A stretch of DNA of 13,808 nucleotides from an uncultured Methanomethylovorans sp. (GTDB lineage: Archaea; Halobacteriota; Methanosarcinia; Methanosarcinales; Methanosarcinaceae): NCBI GenBank assembly GCA_937968035.1, contig CALBTS010000431.1, positions 1 through 13,808 of the forward strand, read 5' to 3'. This document shows positions 1 through 6,930 of this stretch, one piece after another (position 1 is the stretch's first letter; each line of letters begins with the position of its first letter). The position numbers and the translations under genes are program-made. The notes beneath the pieces were generated by a model that worked only from the letters and a program-made list of their open reading frames with translations, had not been told where the DNA came from and searched no databases.

Positions 1-398
1 ACTTCAGCAATTTCAGGGAACTTTCTCTCCTTTATTTATGAATAATTCAGGCTAGATCATTTAACCAGCATCAAGTTCAGAAGTGATGTGCCATATGCTC
101 CCCGGGATAAAGTGGCTGCCAGATTTATTGCTTAATAGCAAATGAGGAAAACACTGGAATTAATTGATTGTTTTAAGGATTGTAGATGCAGAATTAATCC
201 TAATCAATTCTTGTTGTCACCTAACAATATAAAGAAACCTATGAAGTTAAAGGGAAAGCAACCGAGGCTCTGAATTTTTGGAATTTTTTACAGATCTCTT
301 TTTTGGTTTTGATAAACACCTAGAGTGGGCACACTGGTGGAAAACACGAAATGAACAGGTTCAACCAAAATATCCCAGTGATTTTACGTTTATAATCT
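1..398. other. gene-poor stretch upstream of the acyltransferase gene, possibly with a decayed gene end
   Basis: No convincing complete gene is visible in this 398-base stretch. On the + strand, frame 1 reads open from 46 to a TAA at 133-135 and ends in protein-like text (DVPYAPRDKVAARFIA), but a TAA at 43-45 interrupts the same frame, so it may be the end of a frameshifted or decayed gene from the left. A 43-codon reading frame at 142-273 resembles nothing I recognise. The rest is AT-rich. An octamer TACGTTTA at 385-392 resembles the Bacteroidetes -7 element but lies only 6 bases from the start codon and has no -33 partner. The true upstream gene cannot be identified from this window. Confidence 0.4.
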
Positions 399-1436
399 AT
401 GCAGAATAAAGTATCAAAGACAAAAGACCTTTCCATTGAGACACTGAGGGGAATCGCGATAATTATGATGGTTGCAGGGCATGTGATAGGAACCAGTACA
501 GAGGAGGGACTGCGAGTTAGCGATGATTCGGGATGGCGATATTTCTATCGTTCTTTCGAATATTTAAGAATGCCTCTGTTCACTGTTATCTCAGGTTTTG
601 TGTATTCTCTAAGACCGGTTAAGCCTGGAGATATATTTTACTTCTTAAAGGGTAAGGCTAGAAGAATACTGCTTCCAATGATTTCTGTTGGCACTTTACA
701 CTTTATATTACAGCAGATTGTCCCAGGTACAAATTCCAAAAGCGAAATTGCAGGGATATGGAAAATATATATATTCCCATATGAGCATTTCTGGTTCCTT
801 CAGTCAATTTTCTTAATTTTCATCTTTATAGCACTTATTGACCACTTCAAACTTATTTCAACAGAAAAGAAATGGTTAATAGTATTTGTACTGACCGCAA
901 TCGGACGCAGTTTATTGCCGCATCTTGAACATAACTACTTTAGCTATGAAGGCTTTTTAAACCTACTCCCATTCTTTGTGCTTGGATGTGGGATTGAGCG
1001 TTACAGGAACTTATTTACAAATAAAACTATCATAAGGGGCTTATTAATCCTATTTATGTTAAGTGTAACTATTCAGCAATATCTTTTGGTGAATGGAACA
1101 GAAATTAATTTCTTAGAGCTTACTTTATTAAGCTTGTTGGTTGCAAGCTCGGGTATTATCCTGTTATTCTATATCAGAAAGGACATATCAGTTATATCAA
1201 ATTTAGGTCATTTTGCTTATGGCATATATCTTTTTCATGTATTCGGAACCGCAGGATCGAGAATCCTTTTAATGAATCTGAATATCACTAACACCACTGT
1301 ATTGTTCTCTATTGGTTTGTTGGCTGGATTAGGAATACCGATCTTTATTGAATTACTCTTAGAAAGATCACAGGTGCTCCGCATGGCCTTCCTAGGATTA
1401 CAAAAACAGACTGCTAAACAGTTGACAAATAAATGA
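399..1436 (+). CDS. acyltransferase 3 family membrane protein (putative polysaccharide O-acyltransferase)
   Basis: This 345-residue integral membrane protein belongs to the acyltransferase-3 (OafA/WecH/NodX-like) superfamily, which moves acyl groups, usually acetyl, across or at the inner membrane onto sugar hydroxyls. The N-terminus carries the family signature ETLRGIAI (14-21) followed by the conserved His in AGH (26-28). MPLFTVISGF (58-67) is the second typical block, and HFWFL (130-134) and the C-terminal HFAYGIYLFH (271-280) are also characteristic. About ten hydrophobic segments are spread through the protein, and the length fits the stand-alone transmembrane form without a C-terminal SGNH domain. 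The start has no Shine-Dalgarno sequence, like the others here. It precedes a set of glycosyltransferases, so acylation of the repeat unit made by this locus is the likely job. The acyl group and the sugar acceptor cannot be read from sequence. Confidence 0.88.
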   Translation: MQNKVSKTKDLSIETLRGIAIIMMVAGHVIGTSTEEGLRVSDDSGWRYFYRSFEYLRMPLFTVISGFVYSLRPVKPGDIFYFLKGKARRILLPMISVGTLHFILQQIVPGTNSKSEIAGIWKIYIFPYEHFWFLQSIFLIFIFIALIDHFKLISTEKKWLIVFVLTAIGRSLLPHLEHNYFSYEGFLNLLPFFVLGCGIERYRNLFTNKTIIRGLLILFMLSVTIQQYLLVNGTEINFLELTLLSLLVASSGIILLFYIRKDISVISNLGHFAYGIYLFHVFGTAGSRILLMNLNITNTTVLFSIGLLAGLGIPIFIELLLERSQVLRMAFLGLQKQTAKQLTNK

Positions 1437-1680
1437 ATACAAGATTACTTATCTGATAAAAGTTTTTCGGGTCATACCCTTGCTTTTCAGTCATCTTAAA
1501 GAATAAGGATTAGAAAGCAGAGTTTTATGATAAAGAGACTGAGGCAAATCCGGAATACCATTTATCTTATCCTGGATTTACTGACCCGCAAATGGTCGAT
1601 TAAGTATATCACTGTACTGATTTATTGATGAACAAGACTTATCAGGGGTCGACAATATGATTTAATCTGCTAAAAGCGAT
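1437..1680. other. 244-bp intergenic gap with a short 33-codon reading frame
   Basis: The gap between the acyltransferase and the first glycosyltransferase is long for an operon of this kind. It holds a short + strand reading frame at 1527-1628 whose 33-residue product begins MIKRLRQIRNTIYLILDLL, a basic and hydrophobic stretch that looks protein-like. It could be a very small membrane peptide or the N-terminal stub of a lost gene; I do not recognise it. The short inverted repeat GGGT-CAT-ACCC near 1469-1479 is too small, and lacks a T-run, to be called a terminator. No match to the TAnnTTTG promoter element was seen. Confidence 0.3.
1527..1628 (+). CDS. hypothetical 33-residue peptide or truncated gene stub
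   Basis: The frame opens with ATG at 1527 and stops with TGA at 1626-1628. The product has a basic N-terminus (K3, R4, R6, R9), a hydrophobic run from about residue 11 to 19 (TIYLILDLL) and a second, basic then hydrophobic, end (TRKWSIKYITVLIY). This amphipathic basic pattern resembles the first residues of some small polysaccharide-modifying enzymes, but no catalytic motif is present and the family cannot be named. No Shine-Dalgarno sequence precedes it, which is uninformative here because none of the neighbours has one. It may equally be chance coding in a non-coding gap. Confidence 0.2.
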   Translation: MIKRLRQIRNTIYLILDLLTRKWSIKYITVLIY

Positions 1681-3009
1681 ATGAAGAACTTTCCAAGTGT
1701 CCTAATATTTGGGCAGCCGTTTAATAGGAAATACGGCGGTGGAATTACCTTGTCTAATCTTTATATGAACTGGGATAAGGATAAATTGGCGGTTATAGCA
1801 ACCGGTCATGTTATGAATGGGATCACAAATGATATTTGTGATACTTATTATCAGCTAGGAAGTGAGGAGTATAGATGGAAATTCCCTTTTAGTCTGGTTC
1901 AAAGGAAGTTCTCTTCAGGATTGGTAGCGTTTGATCAATCGCCTATAATTTCTGGCGGGAGAAAGGGAAGCGATTTAAGGAGTTTTTTGGTGGACAAGAT
2001 ATTCTATCCTACTCTTGAATGGTTGGGATGTTATCATAGTGCAGTTAGAATTGAATTCAGTGATAAATTGAAGGATTGGTTGTTCGAGTATAAACCTGAA
2101 GTTCTTTATATACAGGCCTCAACTCTTGACACTCTCTTGTTTGCCATCGAATTAAAAAAATTTCTTGAAATTCCATCAGTATTTCATATGATGGACGATT
2201 GGCCATCAACAATCAGTAAAAGAGGTCCATTCAGAAAATATTGGCAAAAACGTATCGAAAATGTGTTAAAACATCTTCTCGACATGACTGATCTTTATTT
2301 AAGTATTAGTGAAGCAATGTCTGAAGAGTACAAAATTAGATATGGCAAAACATTTAGACCATTCCATAATCCTATTGACTTGGATCGTTTTTCCTCGAAA
2401 GATAAACCGATCACGTCTCACGGTAAAAGATTCAGGATTCTATATCTCGGACGGGTAGGAACCGCCAATAGGCAATCTCTTTTAAGATTTGCCTCATTTA
2501 TTTCGCAATATAGTCATTCTGATAAATCAGTAGAATTTGACATATATACAAATGACAATAAAGAACTTGGTGTTGGAAAAATGATGAGATATAAAGGGGT
2601 GAATGTATTTAGTGCTGTTAGTTACGATCAAGTTCCTAATCTAATGAATAGCTACGATTTATTGATCTTGCCATTAGATTTTACAAAATCAGGTCTCAAA
2701 TTCTCACGTTACTCAATGCCCACAAAGGCTTCGGAATATATGGCGTCGGGTATTCCGATTCTAATTTTTGCGCCTTATGAAACAGCAATCTCAAGGTTTT
2801 TCCTCAAATACCAATGTGGTTATTGTGTGAATTCGCCGGAAAAAGATAGTTTAGAGAAAGCTATGAATATGTTAATTAGCGATAATGATTATCGTTCACT
2901 CATTGTAGAGCGAGCGAAGAAACTGGCATTCCAGCTATTTGATGGTGATAGGGTAAGGAGTGATTTTCAGAGCCTAATATCACAGCTAGCAGTATCTAGA
3001 TGGGATTAA
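1681..3009 (+). CDS. glycosyltransferase, GT-B fold (GT4-like)
   Basis: A 442-residue cytosolic glycosyltransferase predicted to transfer a sugar from a nucleotide donor to a lipid-linked acceptor. The N-terminal domain has a glycine-rich loop (YGGGITLSNL, 18-27) where GT-B enzymes contact the acceptor or donor phosphate, and an HMMDDWP block (169-175). The interdomain region carries SISEAMSEEY (208-217) and HNPID (229-233), the usual boundary before the C-terminal Rossmann domain that opens with YLGRVG (255-260). The donor-binding segment is MPTKASEYMASGIPI (346-360), in which E352 occupies the place of the second Glu of the EX7E motif. The overall match is to the GT4/group-1 style, but it is more divergent than the other glycosyltransferases here, and it is somewhat longer. 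Sampled lines look AT-richer than the downstream genes, which may mean a separate origin. Donor and acceptor are unknown. Confidence 0.85.
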   Translation: MKNFPSVLIFGQPFNRKYGGGITLSNLYMNWDKDKLAVIATGHVMNGITNDICDTYYQLGSEEYRWKFPFSLVQRKFSSGLVAFDQSPIISGGRKGSDLRSFLVDKIFYPTLEWLGCYHSAVRIEFSDKLKDWLFEYKPEVLYIQASTLDTLLFAIELKKFLEIPSVFHMMDDWPSTISKRGPFRKYWQKRIENVLKHLLDMTDLYLSISEAMSEEYKIRYGKTFRPFHNPIDLDRFSSKDKPITSHGKRFRILYLGRVGTANRQSLLRFASFISQYSHSDKSVEFDIYTNDNKELGVGKMMRYKGVNVFSAVSYDQVPNLMNSYDLLILPLDFTKSGLKFSRYSMPTKASEYMASGIPILIFAPYETAISRFFLKYQCGYCVNSPEKDSLEKAMNMLISDNDYRSLIVERAKKLAFQLFDGDRVRSDFQSLISQLAVSRWD

Positions 3010-3251
3010 ATTGGCGCTCCTCAATTAGTATCTTTGTCGCTGATGGCTAGCTTTGACAAAAATGGAGACAACCAGCTTGCGGGCACTTGTAAGGAGCCAA
3101 CCCAGGTATCCAACATAATAACCATGGGAGTTGAGTGCTTGGGATTTTATACCACTCTTAAATATACCACATTGCATTCTATCTGGCTGGAACTCTTATT
3201 ATCTTCTTCATTAAATAATAAGCAAATGAATCATCGCTCTATCTTATAACC
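3010..3251. other. 242-bp intergenic gap, no recognised gene
   Basis: This gap separates the first two glycosyltransferase genes and is far longer than the 19-59 bp spacing of most later co-directional gene pairs. One frame is open across most of it from a TTG at 3034 to 3249, but the translation has no family features and biased composition, so I do not call it a gene. A perfect TAnnTTTG octamer lies at 3029-3036 (listed separately). The gap may therefore be the leader of a new transcription unit beginning with the next glycosyltransferase, or the relic of a deleted gene. Confidence 0.35.
3029..3036 (+). promoter_or_regulatory. possible Bacteroidetes-type -7 promoter element (TATCTTTG)
   Basis: TATCTTTG matches the Bacteroidetes -7 consensus TAnnTTTG exactly. 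It lies in a non-coding gap, in the right orientation for the glycosyltransferase gene starting at 3252, and would give a leader of roughly 210 bases. A TTG at 3011-3013 is the only -33-like candidate, and its 15-base spacing is shorter than the 19-21 usually seen, so the match may be chance. Confidence 0.2.
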
Positions 3252-4451
3252 ATGGGAAACTCTTTAAATATTGTTATCCTTTCATCCGATAGATACCCTG
3301 ACGGCGGCGCCTCTGCCAACAGGCATTTGGCATACTCGAAAGGACTATGCGAACTGGGGAACTCGGTAACATTTATTCTTCTGGGGCAACAAAAGGATAA
3401 CAAACCGGCATTTGAAATTGATGGGATAAAATTTATAGGGACATTCAAGAAGAACCCTTTCTCTGAATTGTTCAAGAATCATGGTTCCCTTATCTCAGTT
3501 CCTTCGATTCCAGAAGGAAGAATTCAACTTAAGAAGCTGATAAAAAAGGGGAAGGTTGATCTTGTAATTGTTCTTGATACACATTTATGGATGCTTCTGC
3601 CATTTCTTAATCTATGTAAACGACATGGCACAAAAGTACTTCATGAGAGAACTGAATATCCTCAAGTAGCGCTAAAGCGAGGGCTTGCTGGTAGGTTTCA
3701 CTATTATCTCTATAGGCGCTTCTTTCTCTCGAGAATAAACGGTCTTTTTGTAATCTCAAATGCCCTTAAACGATTCTTCGATGAGCAGGTTGAAAATAAG
3801 ATCCCCGTCCAGATTATTAACATGATGGTGGATCCTTCACGTTTTCAGTATATTGCTGGCAATCACGATTCTGAGTCACGATACATAGCATACTGCGGGG
3901 CGATGGATATCGAAAAGGATGGCGTTGATATTCTGATTCGTGCATTTGGCAAGGCAATTAACCAAATATATGATAACAGTGACATGAAACTTGTCTTGAT
4001 AGGGAGTGTGCCGGAGAGAAGCCTACGTGAAAAGTATAATTCAATTATCAGGGAGTCCAAATGTGAGGGCAGGGTTCAGTTTACCGGATATGTTAACCGT
4101 GAGAGGATCCCCGGGCTATTGAATAACGCAACAGCGCTAGCCCTTGCCAGACCAAACAGTCAACAGGCTGAAGGGGGATTTCCCACCAAACTGGGGGAGT
4201 ATCTGGCCACAGGAAAGCCCACAATAATTACAAACACAGGCGAGATAGGCCAGTTTCTGAGAGATGGAGAAAATGCCTTCGTCGCAGAACCTGGAAGTGT
4301 TGACAGCTTTACCGAGAAGATCGTGAGATTGTTTAACAACTACCCTGAAGCTGCTCAGATTGGGCTTGAAGGCCGTGAGTTAGTCAACATAGAATTTAAT
4401 TATCTGCAACAGGCTAAAAGATTGAATGATTTTATCCTGACACTTCTTTAG
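3252..4451 (+). CDS. glycosyltransferase family 4 protein
   Basis: A 399-residue GT-B glycosyltransferase, probably retaining, that acts in the cytosol on a membrane-linked glycan intermediate. The N-terminal domain starts with a beta strand (NIVILSSDRYPDGG, 6-19) and a GGASANRH loop (18-25). HERTEYP (131-137) and VISNALKRFF (167-176) mark the end of the acceptor domain. The C-terminal donor domain begins at YCGAMDIEKDGVD (214-226), the equivalent of the common VGRL..EKG segment. GGFPTKLGEYLATGKP (308-323) supplies the nucleotide-sugar binding loop, and G(E)IGQFLRDGENAFV near 330-344 is the usual following strand. Length is normal for the family. It is followed after only 19 bp by the CapA-like gene, so the two are probably co-transcribed, linking glycan assembly to the central cassette. 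The sugar specificity is not predictable. Confidence 0.9.
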   Translation: MGNSLNIVILSSDRYPDGGASANRHLAYSKGLCELGNSVTFILLGQQKDNKPAFEIDGIKFIGTFKKNPFSELFKNHGSLISVPSIPEGRIQLKKLIKKGKVDLVIVLDTHLWMLLPFLNLCKRHGTKVLHERTEYPQVALKRGLAGRFHYYLYRRFFLSRINGLFVISNALKRFFDEQVENKIPVQIINMMVDPSRFQYIAGNHDSESRYIAYCGAMDIEKDGVDILIRAFGKAINQIYDNSDMKLVLIGSVPERSLREKYNSIIRESKCEGRVQFTGYVNRERIPGLLNNATALALARPNSQQAEGGFPTKLGEYLATGKPTIITNTGEIGQFLRDGENAFVAEPGSVDSFTEKIVRLFNNYPEAAQIGLEGRELVNIEFNYLQQAKRLNDFILTLL

Positions 4452-4470
4452 CCCCGGAAAATTTGATTTA

Positions 4471-5637
4471 ATGGATTCAAGGTCAAATAATACTACTCCA
4501 CACGAAGTTACAGTTTCAATCGTTGGAGATTTCTGTCCTGTGCACAGGGTAGAGAATGCCGTACTCGAAAATCATTATGACGCGTTTAAAGATGCTAGAG
4601 AAGCTCTTTCAAAGCGTGATTTGGTTATTGCTAACATTGAATGTCCATTGACATCTGTTAGACAAGGGATAAAAAAAACTGGCCCAAATCTCAAGGCTCA
4701 GCCGCGTGCTGCCGAATTATTGAAGTTTTTAAATGTCAATATTGCTGCACTCGCAAATAATCATATACTTGATTATGGGGAACATGGTTTGAATGAAACT
4801 TTAAATGTACTTAATGATAATTCGATAAATTGTGTGGGTGCAGGGTCAAACCTGGAAGAAGCCAGAAAGCCCTTAATGAAAACAGTGAATGACACCCGGA
4901 TCTGTATCATGAATGTTTGCGAACGTGAATTCAGCGTGGCAGGTGAGAATAGTGCAGGCGCGAATCCTTTTGACATAATTGCTGTCATGCAGGAGATTGA
5001 TAAATATCGGAAGCACTCTGATTTCCTGATCATGTTGTATCACGGTGGCATAGAATCTTACGGACTGCCGACTCCGGAAATGTACAGGAGATTTGTTTTC
5101 CTGGCTGGAAGGGGATTGGATGTGATCGTCTGTAACCACCAGCATGTCTTCAGCGGATACCAGAAAATCGGAAATTGTCATATCTTCTTTGGCCTTGGGA
5201 ATTTCATATTCGATTGGCCCTCAATCAGAAATAATCCGTGGAATTATGGAATTATCCTGAATCTGACTATTACCGGCAAAAAGCTTAAGGAATTCAGACT
5301 AATACCTTACGAACAGTGCAACGGAGAACTTGGGTTAAAAATGTCAAGAGATATTGAGGAGCGAATACTACATGAAATTGAGGTTATTAATCCAAATTTG
5401 AATAATGCTTTTCTTAATAAGGAATGGCTGCGATATGTAACTAGGAACAGAGCACAATTAATGTCTGATCTCTCCGTTCAGAATCGATATTTACGGTTTA
5501 TTCTGAAACGCTCTGGACTAATAAATTTCCTTGTCAGAAGACATCATCAGAGACGACTATATAACTACTTTAATTGTTCTTCTCTATCCGAATACGCCAG
5601 AGATTCTCTTAAATACGGTTTGGAGATCTGGACATAA
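4471..5637 (+). CDS. CapA family metallophosphoesterase-like protein (poly-gamma-glutamate synthesis protein CapA/PgsA type)
   Basis: A 388-residue protein with the CapA domain, a calcineurin-like metallophosphoesterase fold found in poly-gamma-glutamate and capsule loci; the exact reaction in those systems remains poorly defined. Recognisable blocks occur in order: SIVGD (16-20), NIECPLT (55-61), ALANNHILDYG (93-103), YHGGIE (190-195), CNHQHVFSGY (221-230) and GLGNFIFDW (241-249). They correspond to the family's GD, NLE, NNHxxDxG, HWG, GHHPHV and SLGNF motifs; the HWG and GHHPHV versions are altered (HGG, NHQHV) but keep the histidines. Unlike membrane-anchored PgsA, there is no N-terminal signal or membrane segment, so it is probably cytosolic. 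About 120 residues after the core (270-388) form a basic C-terminal extension without a known domain. It is the first gene of a four-gene cassette with the PP-loop, dehydrogenase and ATP-grasp genes. A role as hydrolase or assembly factor for an amino-acid conjugate is an inference. Confidence 0.87.
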   Translation: MDSRSNNTTPHEVTVSIVGDFCPVHRVENAVLENHYDAFKDAREALSKRDLVIANIECPLTSVRQGIKKTGPNLKAQPRAAELLKFLNVNIAALANNHILDYGEHGLNETLNVLNDNSINCVGAGSNLEEARKPLMKTVNDTRICIMNVCEREFSVAGENSAGANPFDIIAVMQEIDKYRKHSDFLIMLYHGGIESYGLPTPEMYRRFVFLAGRGLDVIVCNHQHVFSGYQKIGNCHIFFGLGNFIFDWPSIRNNPWNYGIILNLTITGKKLKEFRLIPYEQCNGELGLKMSRDIEERILHEIEVINPNLNNAFLNKEWLRYVTRNRAQLMSDLSVQNRYLRFILKRSGLINFLVRRHHQRRLYNYFNCSSLSEYARDSLKYGLEIWT

Positions 5638-5737
5638 CTTAAGGATTTTTGTGAGTAACCATATTGTGTTGCCAATGTATTGGGGAGTTAATATAAGCTT
5701 TGAAACGAATCCGCGTTATTAATGAAAAGATTAGGTT

Positions 5738-6892
5738 ATGCTTATAGGTGATTGGAAATTGAATCAAAAGGATCACAAAAAAGAGATTTCAGCAGCCATT
5801 GATGGATTTAATCTTTGGTATCGGGTTCCTGATAAATACAAGGTATCCAGGAATGGAGAACCTTTTCTTGCTGCGGCATTAATACCGGCCATGCTTAAGG
5901 GTGAGAGTATCGACTTACACCCGAGTATGCCCGTTTCAGAGGATCTACTGGCTAACCTTGGCAGATTACAGGAGGTTTATCACAAATGGAACAGAAACCT
6001 CAAGATTATAAAGATAAATGCATCTCTAACAGAGCCTGAGACACTAAATGACGGAATGGCAGCTTATTTTTCTGGAGGAGTCGACAGCTCGTATACCCTC
6101 CTGAAGCTAGAAGATATCATTAGTCATGTTTTGTACATTTCAGGATTTGATTTCCCTTGCGAAGACAGCATCTTTGAAAAGATGATTGAACGCAACAAGT
6201 TGATTTCTGACAAATTCGGCAAAGAATTCGTTGAAATAGAAACCAATTTTTACCAGTTTGGCTACACATATGATCTGAGCAGGAACCTTACTCAGGGAAG
6301 CTGCTTGGGGAGTGTTGCATTACTGCTGAGCTTTAATTCAGTCTATATCCCGTCCAGTTATTCATATGATCAGCTCTTCCCTCTGGGTTCTCATCCCATA
6401 ACTGATCCTCTTTGGTCAAACGGGAGTTACGATATTATTCATGATGGCTGTGAAGCTACTAGAACCGAAAAAATAAAGAAGCTGCTTGCTGATGATACAA
6501 TTTTAAATAACCTGTCAGTTTGCCTTAAGGACAGCATGAGAAACTGCGGTCAATGTCAGAAGTGTATTCGTACAATGATCAGTCTGAAGTTATTAAACGC
6601 TGAAACAACGGCTTTCCCAGTCTTTCCGTCGCTTAAAGAAATAAGTAAAAGAAAAATTGACGGACAATTAGAGGCCACTTTTTTAAGGGAAAACATTGAA
6701 TTGGCCGACCAGGTTGGCAATCTCGACCTTAAAAAAGCACTACAAAGGAGCATGAAGCGTTATGAAAAGACCGGCCTATTGAAGCAGCTTGACAAAGTCT
6801 TTTTGGGTGGGAAGTGTGTTAGTTTTTACAAGCGGTTTCTAAAAGAAGATGACAATATTGTCCGGATTGATCTGGATACAGAATTCATCTAG
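5738..6892 (+). CDS. PP-loop ATPase (asparagine synthetase/QueC-like), uncharacterised, with a cysteine zinc site
   Basis: A 384-residue ATP-pyrophosphatase-type protein. The PP-loop AYFSGGVDSS spans 109-118 with the core SGGVDSS at 112-118; this loop binds ATP and in known members adenylates a carboxylate or carbonyl before attack by a nitrogen or sulfur nucleophile. Toward the C-terminus four cysteines are spaced C262-x7-C270-x2-C273-x2-C276 (in CLKDSMRNCGQCQKC), very like the structural zinc site of QueC. The first about 100 residues (FNLWYRVP at 24-31, FLAAALIPAMLKGESI at 43-58, MPVSEDLLANL at 64-74) form a separate conserved-looking region seen in uncharacterised PP-loop proteins and absent from QueC. 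It lacks the N-terminal glutaminase of asparagine synthetase and the Cys-rich N-terminus of the WbpG/PseA amidotransferases. No queuosine gene is nearby, so a role in 7-deazaguanine synthesis is unlikely. Amide or amidine formation on an amino acid or sugar acid is the favoured inference. Confidence 0.78.
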   Translation: MLIGDWKLNQKDHKKEISAAIDGFNLWYRVPDKYKVSRNGEPFLAAALIPAMLKGESIDLHPSMPVSEDLLANLGRLQEVYHKWNRNLKIIKINASLTEPETLNDGMAAYFSGGVDSSYTLLKLEDIISHVLYISGFDFPCEDSIFEKMIERNKLISDKFGKEFVEIETNFYQFGYTYDLSRNLTQGSCLGSVALLLSFNSVYIPSSYSYDQLFPLGSHPITDPLWSNGSYDIIHDGCEATRTEKIKKLLADDTILNNLSVCLKDSMRNCGQCQKCIRTMISLKLLNAETTAFPVFPSLKEISKRKIDGQLEATFLRENIELADQVGNLDLKKALQRSMKRYEKTGLLKQLDKVFLGGKCVSFYKRFLKEDDNIVRIDLDTEFI

Positions 6893-6930
6893 TTGAATGT
6901 GGTTTTACAATAAATAATCAGAGTATAGAA

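Noticed and set aside
385..392. TACGTTTA before the acyltransferase gene as a -7 promoter element
   Set aside because: It lacks the final G, lies 6 bases from the start codon and has no TTTG box at the right distance.
3034..3249. Open frame of 71 codons on the + strand starting with TTG in the gap between two glycosyltransferase genes
   Set aside because: The start is a TTG, the translation has no family motif or domain-like pattern, and it fits chance in non-coding DNA; kept only as part of the gap description.
4773..5181. Two open frames on the - strand inside the CapA-like gene
   Set aside because: Both lie wholly within a gene with clear family motifs on the + strand and give low-quality translations; they are shadows.
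5690..5702. TATAAGCTTTG before the PP-loop gene as a promoter
   Set aside because: The spacing between TA and TTTG is wrong by at least one base and no -33 box fits.
5531..5722. Open frame on the + strand overlapping the end of the CapA-like gene and the following gap
   Set aside because: Out of frame with the real gene for most of its length, no recognisable motif; the remaining gap of 100 bp shows nothing convincing.
5738..6892. Assignment of the PP-loop protein as QueC (7-cyano-7-deazaguanine synthase)
   Set aside because: The cysteine spacing is similar, but the extra N-terminal region, the longer length and the lack of QueD/QueE/QueF neighbours argue against it.
5738..6892. Assignment of the PP-loop protein as a WbpG/PseA-type N-acetyl sugar amidotransferase
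   Set aside because: The characteristic Cys-rich N-terminus is missing and no HisH/HisF-like ammonia-supplying partner genes are present in the window.
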